From the NCBI GenBank assembly GCA_964502775.1, contig CAZCYE010000009.1:1-28437 (forward strand): a stretch of DNA of 28,437 bases, written 5' to 3'. This stretch comes from CAZCYE01 sp964502775. Its GTDB lineage: Bacteria; Actinomycetota; Acidimicrobiia; IMCC26256; PALSA-555. The notes under the pieces are model-generated. The model searched no databases and was not told the DNA's origin. It saw nothing but the letters and a program-made list of their open reading frames with translations. Of this stretch, positions 23,321-28,437 are shown piece by piece. The position numbers and the translations under genes were made by a program. The first letter of the stretch is position 1. The number at the start of each line of letters is the position of its first letter.

Positions 23321-23427
23321 GCTACTTCCCCGCTCTACCGCTCAACCACTTGCTTACAGGCCGCAGGTTATGGGACGTCGCTCTACCGCTCGCTCGGCGG
23401 AACGGTTCAAGTAGCGACCGGAACCGG
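23321..23427. repeat. Diverged repeat, copy A, with 24-base direct repeat at its right edge
   Basis: The partner of repeat B, 530 bases away. The last 24 bases (23404-23427) are identical to the 3' end region of the membrane protein gene at 21382-21405. The left end reads GCTACTT and the right end CAAGTAGC, an inverted pair bounding the unit. No open frame or transposase is inside. Confidence 0.65.
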
Positions 23428-23450
23428 GAAGACTTGGGCGCTGGGCCACA

Positions 23451-23495
23451 CGGGTGGGTGGCGGCGCGCTGAGTGCAGCGGACCACCACCACCCG
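23451..23495 (-). terminator. Hairpin region after the CsbD gene
   Basis: An outer imperfect stem pairs CGGGTGG (23451-23457) with CCACCCG (plus-strand reading near 23489-23495), enclosing a perfect 5-bp hairpin CGCTG-AGTG-CAGCG (23467-23480). It starts 15 bases past the CsbD stop on the minus strand and probably ends that operon. Confidence 0.5.
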
Positions 23496-23510
23496 TAGGG
23501 CCGATCGCAG

Positions 23511-23705
23511 TCAGTCGTTCGAGGTCAGCTTGTCCTTGGCCGTGTCGACGACCTCGCTGACCTTGTCGGCTGCGTCACCGGCCTTGCCCTTGACAGCCGC
23601 GCCAGCGCGGTCGAGCTTTCCCTCACGCTTGAGGTCTTTGTCGTCCGTGAGGTCGCCAGCGGCTTCCTTCACGCGCCCCTTGGCGTCGTCGAGGTTCTCA
23701 CCCAT
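23511..23705 (-). CDS. CsbD-family stress protein
   Basis: A 64-residue, very hydrophilic, Lys/Asp-rich protein: MGENLDDAKGRVKEAAGDLT, then DLKREGKLDRAGAAVKGKAG, typical of the CsbD/YjbJ family. Members are abundant after general stress (sigma-B regulon in Bacillus, stationary phase in E. coli); their molecular role is unknown. The C-terminal half, DAADKVSEVVDTAKDKLTSND, has LEA-like repeats. The ATG at 23705 has a strong AAAGGAG ribosome site. It follows the 67-residue membrane protein gene by 35 bases and is the last gene of that operon. Confidence 0.9.
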   Translation of the reverse strand: MGENLDDAKGRVKEAAGDLTDDKDLKREGKLDRAGAAVKGKAGDAADKVSEVVDTAKDKLTSND

Positions 23706-23740
23706 GGTTGCTCCTTTGGTTGGCTTCGAGTTGGTCAAGA

Positions 23741-23944
23741 CTATTCCTGAATCATCGTCGCCGGCATCGTTGGTGCTCGTTCGCCAAGACGGTCCAAGTA
23801 GGCGCCCGCCGGCACGCGCAGCAACTTCCGCGCCACGCTGTGGGCGACGGCCCGGCGCAACACGGCGACGAAGCCGCTGTAGGCCGCGCCGAGCAGCACC
23901 GCGAACAGCAACGCGAAGGTAACGCCCACCATGATCACGCTCAT
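23741..23944 (-). CDS. Single-pass microprotein, paralogue 1
   Basis: A 67-residue protein with one membrane helix at the N-terminus (VIMVGVTFALLFAVLLGAAY), then SGFVAVLRRAVAHSVARKLL, a basic amphipathic part, and a polar tail. It is clearly related to the 49-residue protein encoded at 24370-24519: both share the pattern VTFxxLFAVLxxAxYxGxVAVLRR. No known family is recognised. The ATG at 23944 overlaps the previous gene's stop (ATGA) and has an AGAAGGAAGG ribosome site. Confidence 0.75.
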   Translation of the reverse strand: MSVIMVGVTFALLFAVLLGAAYSGFVAVLRRAVAHSVARKLLRVPAGAYLDRLGERAPTMPATMIQE

Positions 23945-24237
23945 GGGCCTTCCTTCTTCGGGCCAGCCGTGCTCCACAATCGTTGGCCCGCGACGACGCA
24001 ACCCAGCACGACGAAGCCTCCGAACAGAAGACCGACGACCACGTTCGACCCCACCACGCCCAGGGCGAGCGCGAGGCACGAGACAGCTGACAGCACGCCG
24101 ATGCGCAAGGGGAAACTGGGGGACGACCCCAGGATGGGCGCGTTCCCGAGCTTGGGCTTGGGCGCCCCATACCCCGACAGCGGGCCAGGCGTGAAGTCCA
24201 GAAAAGCGGTGGTGGCGTGTCGCCGACCAGGTCCCAT
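23941..24237 (-). CDS. Small two-helix membrane protein, unknown function
   Basis: A 98-residue protein. The N-terminal ~45 residues are polar and Pro/Gly-rich (FTPGPLSGYGAPKPKLGNAP); two membrane segments follow, IGVLSAVSCLALALGVVGSN and VVVGLLFGGFVVLGCVVAG, then a basic end (STAGPKKEGP). I do not recognise it. The ATG at 24237 has a GGAAGG ribosome site that lies inside an inverted repeat. It is the first gene of a three-gene run with paralogue 1 and CsbD, so a membrane-stress role is a reasonable guess but no more. Confidence 0.7.
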   Translation of the reverse strand: MGPGRRHATTAFLDFTPGPLSGYGAPKPKLGNAPILGSSPSFPLRIGVLSAVSCLALALGVVGSNVVVGLLFGGFVVLGCVVAGQRLWSTAGPKKEGP

Positions 24238-24240
24238 ACG

Positions 24241-24262
24241 TACCTTCCAAGCGTTGGAGGTA
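24241..24262 (-). promoter_or_regulatory. Inverted repeat covering the ribosome site of the 98-residue protein
   Basis: On the minus strand TACCTCCAA-CGC-TTGGAAGGTA is a near-perfect inverted repeat (one bulged base) ending three bases before the ATG. The GGAAGG ribosome site is in its 3' arm. It could hide the site in a hairpin or be a protein-binding operator. Confidence 0.5.
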
Positions 24263-24369
24263 CTGCCAAGGACTGGAGCAGCGGAGCAAGAGCAAAACTA
24301 GCACGAGAAACTTCGAGCTGTGACCTCAGAGGTGCGCGCATCGACGACGAATGACGCCGCCGAGACGGT

Positions 24370-24519
24370 TCAGGACGGCGCCCGAAGCGGGACCGCGTGC
24401 CCGCGCGCGGCGCTGCGACCGGCGACCCGGCGCAACACGGCGACGTACCCGCGGTAGACCGCGCTGATGAGTACCGCGAACAGCACCATGAAGGTGACGC
24501 TCACCGTGATCGCATTCAT
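24370..24519 (-). CDS. Single-pass microprotein, paralogue 2
   Basis: A 49-residue relative of the protein at 23741-23944. The N-terminal membrane helix (AITVSVTFMVLFAVLISAVY) is followed by RGYVAVLRRVAGRSAARGHA and a short end. It lacks the 18-residue tail of paralogue 1. The ATG at 24519 has one of the best ribosome sites in the window (AAGGAGGA). It lies 131 bases upstream of the 98-residue gene, on the same strand, so the pair arose by local duplication and either shares the operon or sits just before it. Confidence 0.72.
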   Translation of the reverse strand: MNAITVSVTFMVLFAVLISAVYRGYVAVLRRVAGRSAARGHAVPLRAPS

Positions 24520-24665
24520 GGACGTTCCTCCTTCAGACCCGGCCCGCACGGCACCCGCCGTAGACGTGGTGAGAGGTATCGGCACGCTCGGCCGGGGGGA
24601 TGAGGGCGGATCGCGCGCGCCCACCCGAACGCGGCGACGCCCGCCGTCGAGAGGGCACCAACCCA

Positions 24666-24671
24666 TACAAT
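24666..24671 (+). promoter_or_regulatory. Putative -10 box of the M3-like peptidase (leaderless)
   Basis: TACAAT, close to the bacterial -10 consensus, ends six bases before the GTG at 24678. It also supports that GTG over upstream starts. Confidence 0.6.
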
Positions 24672-24677
24672 CCGGGC

Positions 24678-26249
24678 GTGGGGACCCTGGAGCAAACTCT
24701 CGAGGTGATCGAGGCGCGGCTGCGTCCCCTCGAGGTGGATCTGGCCTGGGCCTGGTGGGACGCCAGCACCCACGCCTCCCCGGAGGCCGATCGTCGGCGG
24801 GCCGAGCTCGACCTCGCCCGCCGGGAGGTGCTGGCGGACCCCGCGGCGTTCGAGGTGGTCCGCGAGGCGCGCGCCCGGGATGTGGACCCGCTGGTGCAGC
24901 GCCGGGTCGAGCTCCTGCACGACGCCATGGCCCCCCAGCAGGTGCCGTCCGACCTCCGGCGCCGCATCGTGGACCTCGAGACCGAGGTGGAGGCAACGTT
25001 CACGACGTTCCGCGGGGAGCTCGACGGTGAGCGCCTCGACGACAACGCCATCCTCGAGATCCTCCGCACGAGCGACGACGAGGTTCGCCGACGCGGCGCC
25101 TGGGAGGCGTCGAAGCAGGTCGGTGAAGCCGTCGCCGGGCAGGTTCGCGAGCTGGCGGCACTCCGCAACGAAGCAGCCCGTGCGCTCGGCTTCCGTGACC
25201 ACTTCGCGCTCGCGCTCGCGACCTCGGAGCTGGACGAGGATCGCCTGCTCGCCACCCTCGACGAGGTGGACCGCGCCACCCGCGAGCAGTTCAGTCGCTG
25301 GAAGGGCCAGCTCGACCAGGTGCTCGCGACCCGCTTCGGGATCGACGGGGCCGATCTCGGCCCCTGGCACATGGACGACCCCTTCTTCCAGGATCCGCCC
25401 GTGAGCGGTTCCGTCGACCTGGACTCCGTGTTCGCGGACTCGGACCTCGAGGCGCTCACCGCGCGCACCTTCGACGGCCTCGGCCTAGACGTACGACCCG
25501 TGCTGGCGCGGAGTGATCTCTACGCCCGGGAGGGCAAGAACCAGCACGCGTTCTGCATCGACATCGACCGGGAGGGGGACGTGCGCGTGCTGTGCAACGT
25601 GCAGCCCACCGAACGATGGATGGACACGATGCTGCACGAGTTCGGCCACGCCGTGTACGACCGGGGCATCGACCGCGGACTCCCCTGGTTCCTGCGGGCC
25701 GCCGCACACGCGTTGACCACCGAAGGCGTGGCGATGCTGTTCGGGCGCATCGTGCGGGAGCCCGAGTGGCTCCGGACCATCGCGGGGCTCGGCACCGACG
25801 AGGTCGCTGCCCTCACGGACCGACTGGCCACGGCGCGCCGCGCCGCGCTGCTCACCTTCGCCCGCTGGGTGCTCGTGGTCACGTACTTCGAGCGGGGGCT
25901 CTATGCCGATCCGCACGGCGATCTCGACACGCTCTGGTGGGACCTGGTCGAGCGCCACCAGCAGATCCGCCGCCCGCCCGGTCGTCACGCTCCGGACTGG
26001 GCGGCCAAGATCCACCTCGCGGTGGCACCGGTCTATTACCAGAACTACCTCTACGGCGAGCTGTTCGCTTCGCAGCTCGAGGCAAGGTTCGAGGGCCTTG
26101 GCGCGCTGATCGATCGCCCCGAGGTCGGCGAGTTCTTCGGAAGGGACGTGTTCGGTCCCGGGGCGTCGCTGCGCTGGGACCACCTGGTGGAGCACGCAAC
26201 CGGGGCGCCGCTGAGCGCCCGCGCCCTGCGCTCGCAGCTCGTCGGGTAG
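24678..26249 (+). CDS. HEXXH zinc metallopeptidase, M3-like (gluzincin)
   Basis: A 523-residue, mostly helical peptidase for oligopeptides in the cytoplasm; no signal peptide. The zinc site is clear: MLHEFGHAVYD with His320, Glu321 and His324, and TTEGVAMLFG with Glu349 as third ligand, 25 residues after the second His, the spacing of M3 oligopeptidases. Near the end, WAAKIHLAVAPVYYQNYLYGELFASQ supplies the Tyr/His residues that bind substrate in this clan. The N-terminal half (VDLAWAWWDASTHASPEADR, then LRNEAARALGFRDHFALAL) also recalls the ACE-like M2 family, so the exact family is open. GTG at 24678 is chosen because of the -10 box; frames upstream look non-coding. Confidence 0.85.
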   Translation: MGTLEQTLEVIEARLRPLEVDLAWAWWDASTHASPEADRRRAELDLARREVLADPAAFEVVREARARDVDPLVQRRVELLHDAMAPQQVPSDLRRRIVDLETEVEATFTTFRGELDGERLDDNAILEILRTSDDEVRRRGAWEASKQVGEAVAGQVRELAALRNEAARALGFRDHFALALATSELDEDRLLATLDEVDRATREQFSRWKGQLDQVLATRFGIDGADLGPWHMDDPFFQDPPVSGSVDLDSVFADSDLEALTARTFDGLGLDVRPVLARSDLYAREGKNQHAFCIDIDREGDVRVLCNVQPTERWMDTMLHEFGHAVYDRGIDRGLPWFLRAAAHALTTEGVAMLFGRIVREPEWLRTIAGLGTDEVAALTDRLATARRAALLTFARWVLVVTYFERGLYADPHGDLDTLWWDLVERHQQIRRPPGRHAPDWAAKIHLAVAPVYYQNYLYGELFASQLEARFEGLGALIDRPEVGEFFGRDVFGPGASLRWDHLVEHATGAPLSARALRSQLVG

Positions 26250-26264
26250 CCACCATCCCGGCGG

Positions 26265-26270
26265 TAGCGT
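26265..26270 (+). promoter_or_regulatory. Putative -10 box of the DUF255 gene (leaderless)
   Basis: TAGCGT ends six bases before the GTG at 26277; it lies 15 bases after the stop of the upstream peptidase gene. No ribosome site is present. Confidence 0.5.
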
Positions 26271-26276
26271 CGGACA

Positions 26277-28340
26277 GTGAACCGGCTGGCGTCCGAGACG
26301 AGCCCGTACCTCCGCCAACACGCCGACAATCCCGTCGACTGGTACGCCTGGGGCGACGAGGCGTTCGCCCGGGCCCGGGACGAGGACCGCCCGGTGCTGT
26401 TGTCGGTCGGGTACTCGGCGTGTCACTGGTGCCACGTGATGGCCCACGAATCCTTCGAGGACCCCGACGTCGCCGCCGTGATGAACCGGCTCTTCGTCAA
26501 CGTGAAGGTCGATCGCGAGGAGCGGCCCGACGTCGACGCCGTCTACATGCAGGCGATCCAGGCCATCAGCGGGCACGGCGGCTGGCCCATGACGGTGTTC
26601 CTCACCCCCGACGGCACGCCGTTCTTCGGGGGTACCTACTTCCCCAAGGAGGACCGCCGGGGCATGACCGGCTTCGTGCGGGTCATGGAGGCGGTGTCCG
26701 CGGCCTGGAACGAGCACCGCGACGAGCTCCTCGAGCAAGGGCGGCGACTGCGCGCGCTGCTCGAACGAGCGAGCACGGCCGTGGGTGACGAGCCCGGCGA
26801 GCCCTCGCCGGCGGTGCTCGCGCAGGCCCATGACGAGCTGGTGGCCCAGTTCGACCGGCGCCACGGAGGCTTCGGCCGGGCGCCGAAGTTCCCCCAGGCG
26901 ATGACCCTCGACTTCCTGTTGCGCCGCCACGCCGTCACCGACGACCCGGACACGCTGGCGATGGTCACCACCACGCTCGACGCGCTCGCGGCCGGGGGGA
27001 TCTACGACCAGGTGGGCGGCGGCTTCCACCGGTACTCGGTGGACGAGCACTGGCTCGTGCCTCACTTCGAGAAGATGCTCTACGACCAGGCGCTCCTGGT
27101 GGGCACGTTCCTCCACGGATGGCTGGTCACGGGCGAGCCCCGCTACCGGACGGTGGTCGAGGAAACGATCGGCTACGTGCTGCGCGACCTCACCCACGAG
27201 GAGGGTGGGTGGTACTCGGCCGAGGACGCCGACTCGGAAGGAGTGGAGGGCAAGTTCTACCTGTGGTCCCACGAGGACATCGTGGCGGTCTGCGGCGACA
27301 CCGCCGACGCCGCCATCCGCTACTACGGGGTCACGCCCGGCGGGAACTTCGAGGATCCCCATACCGGCTACCGCGGCAACATCCTCCACGTCGTCGAGGC
27401 CACGCAGGCTCGCCCCGAGCCCGTCGAGACCGCCCGGCGCCGGCTCTTCGAGCACCGGGGGCACCGAGTGCGCCCCGGCCTGGACGACAAGGTCCTGCTC
27501 GGATGGAACGCGTTGTTCCTGCGCTCTCTCACCGAAGCCGCGGCGGCGCTGGAGCGCGACGACTGGATGGATGCGGCGCGGCGCAATGCCGGGTTCCTGC
27601 TCCGCGCGCTCCGGCGTGCCGACGGCCGCCTCCTGCGCTCGTGGCAGGACGGGCGCGCGCGCCTCTTGGGCTATGCCCAGGACTACGCCGCGCTCCTCGA
27701 GGCGCTGCTCACCCTGGCCGAGCTCGACGACATCACATGGATCGAACCGGCCGAAGCGGTGGCGAGCGAGCTGGTTCGCCTCTTCGCCGATACCGAGCGC
27801 GCCGGCTTCTTCACCACCGGGATCGACGGTGACCCGCTCGTGGTGCGGCCCAAGGACACCCAGGACCACGCGACACCGGCGGAGAACTCGCTCGCGGCGC
27901 ACGCGCTCCTCCGCCTCTCGGCACTGAACGGGTCACCGGTCCACGCCGAGCACGCCGACCGGTGGCTGCGCGCCATCTGGCCGCTCGTCGCCGAGTTCCC
28001 GACCGCCTTCGCGTACCTGCTGGGCGCGTTCGAGCGGACCGTGCTCCAGCCACTCGAGGTGGCGGTGATCGGCCCCCGCGACGGCCCCGGTGCGCGCGAG
28101 CTACGTGTCGAGGTGACCGGGAGGTTCCTGCCCGCGAGCGTGGTCACGATCGCCGATGGGCCCGACCCGCGATCCCCGCTGCTCGACGGCCGGTCGCTGC
28201 TCGGCGGGCGAACGACCGCCTACGTGTGCGAGCGCTACGCGTGTCGCGAGCCCGTGACCGATCCGGGGCTCCTGCGTGCCCAGCTCGACGCTGCGCTCAC
28301 GGCGCGCCGATCGAAAAGTGGACGGGGCACCGAGCCGTAG
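26277..28340 (+). CDS. yyaL: DUF255 thioredoxin-fold/glycan-barrel protein (YyaL/SPATA20 family)
   Basis: A 687-residue, two-part cytoplasmic protein. Residues ~1-165 form the DUF255 thioredoxin-like domain: NRLASETSPYLRQHADNPVD, GYSACHWCHVMAHESFED with the Cys49-x-x-Cys52 pair, KVDREERPDVDAVYM, and GGWPMTVFLTPDGTPFFGGT. The rest is an (alpha/alpha)6 barrel like N-acylglucosamine epimerases, with GGIYDQVGGGFHRYSVDEHW, PHFEKMLYDQALL and DADSEGVEGKFYLW. The family is widespread (Bacillus YyaL, human SPATA20) but its reaction is not established. The length is normal. The GTG at 26277 gives the standard N-terminus and has a -10 box before it. Confidence 0.94.
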   Translation: MNRLASETSPYLRQHADNPVDWYAWGDEAFARARDEDRPVLLSVGYSACHWCHVMAHESFEDPDVAAVMNRLFVNVKVDREERPDVDAVYMQAIQAISGHGGWPMTVFLTPDGTPFFGGTYFPKEDRRGMTGFVRVMEAVSAAWNEHRDELLEQGRRLRALLERASTAVGDEPGEPSPAVLAQAHDELVAQFDRRHGGFGRAPKFPQAMTLDFLLRRHAVTDDPDTLAMVTTTLDALAAGGIYDQVGGGFHRYSVDEHWLVPHFEKMLYDQALLVGTFLHGWLVTGEPRYRTVVEETIGYVLRDLTHEEGGWYSAEDADSEGVEGKFYLWSHEDIVAVCGDTADAAIRYYGVTPGGNFEDPHTGYRGNILHVVEATQARPEPVETARRRLFEHRGHRVRPGLDDKVLLGWNALFLRSLTEAAAALERDDWMDAARRNAGFLLRALRRADGRLLRSWQDGRARLLGYAQDYAALLEALLTLAELDDITWIEPAEAVASELVRLFADTERAGFFTTGIDGDPLVVRPKDTQDHATPAENSLAAHALLRLSALNGSPVHAEHADRWLRAIWPLVAEFPTAFAYLLGAFERTVLQPLEVAVIGPRDGPGARELRVEVTGRFLPASVVTIADGPDPRSPLLDGRSLLGGRTTAYVCERYACREPVTDPGLLRAQLDAALTARRSKSGRGTEP

Positions 28341-28437
28341 AGCAGGCGCCGGGTCGGCGCCGGACTCGAACAGTCGTCTTCGACGAACTCGCCGGCTCGC
28401 CGACCGGCGCCGCTTCGTCGGCGCCGTGCTCGACTAG
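28341..28437. terminator. GC-rich inverted repeats at the right edge
   Basis: The last 97 bases contain four GGCGCC copies and small hairpins (for instance GACT-CGAAC-AGTC and TCGTC-TTC-GACGA). They could form a terminator for the DUF255 gene. Short open frames cross the edge on both strands, but none has enough sequence to support a gene. Confidence 0.4.

Larger units (their letters stand above)
23141..23510. other. Gene-free stretch with hairpins and repeat A
   Basis: About 370 bases where I see no convincing gene; open frames here are short and lack start signals. It holds a strong hairpin (23192-23224), repeat A (23321-23414) with the 24-base direct repeat at its right end, and a hairpin region after the CsbD gene (23451-23495). 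It reads as a junction with remnant repeats. Confidence 0.5.

Noticed and set aside
23399..23427. GGTTCAAGTAG in the repeats as part of a tRNA T-arm or an att site inside a tRNA
   Set aside because: No stem pairs around TTCAAGT in any copy and no acceptor or anticodon arm can be drawn.
25485..27902. An open frame of about 805 codons on the minus strand across the M3-like peptidase and DUF255 genes
   Set aside because: Antisense frames stay open in very GC-rich genes. The plus-strand products have intact zinc and CxxC motifs, while the antisense protein is Arg/Val/His-rich with no recognisable domain.
28341..28437. A tRNA-like sequence on the minus strand at the right edge (GTTCGAGTCC T-loop look-alike between two GGCGCC arms)
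   Set aside because: The T stem, D stem and anticodon stem do not pair; only the self-complementary GGCGCC arms match.

Overview
The window is GC-rich (roughly 70% by eye), gene-dense chromosomal DNA from an actinobacterium. A mycothiol synthase gene (mshD), the actinobacterial order of histidine and tryptophan genes, many GTG starts and leaderless-looking promoters support this. Separate HisA and TrpF enzymes, in place of the single PriA of Streptomyces and Mycobacterium, suggest a deep-branching lineage such as Acidimicrobiia; that placement is inference.

Layout. (1) 1-8,835: trpA (cut by the window start), trpB and trpF on the minus strand; a PAP2-family membrane phosphatase/transferase on the plus strand; trpC (minus); a family-1 glycoside hydrolase (plus); then hisI-trpE-ygfZ (minus), joined by 4-base overlaps. 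(2) 8,899-11,530: a co-translated membrane set on the minus strand: NfeD/ClpP-type protease, a slipin (SPFH protein) and a small tail-anchored protein. (3) 11,683-13,794: oligopeptidase B (plus). (4) 13,784-17,914: a 70-residue unknown protein, hisA, hisB, hisC and hisD (minus). (5) 18,044-21,392: a small unknown gene, nth (minus), then mshD-rlmN-membrane protein (plus). (6) 21,393-24,520: an accessory stretch, visibly less GC-rich from about 22,650 on, with a secreted NlpC/P60 hydrolase, microproteins, two copies of a diverged repeat, strong hairpins and a CsbD-family stress protein. (7) 24,678-28,340: an M3-like zinc peptidase and a DUF255/thioredoxin-fold protein (plus).

On the minus strand the order hisD-hisC-hisB-hisA ... 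hisI-trpE ... trpC ... trpB-trpA is the known actinobacterial his-trp supra-operon, but unrelated genes interrupt it, some on the opposite strand. hisH and hisF, the two subunits of one enzyme, are both missing from their expected places. trpD, trpG, hisE and hisG are not in the window.

Two start-signal styles stand out. Genes that open transcription units usually carry a TAnnnT box 6-8 bases before the start codon and no Shine-Dalgarno sequence. Genes inside operons start on GTGA or ATGA overlaps, and the small proteins of region 6 have strong Shine-Dalgarno sites. No CRISPR array, phage, transposase, rRNA or tRNA was found. Most of the window is housekeeping; the most open questions lie in the slipin/NfeD set, the glycoside hydrolase active site and the 21.4-24.5 kb stretch.
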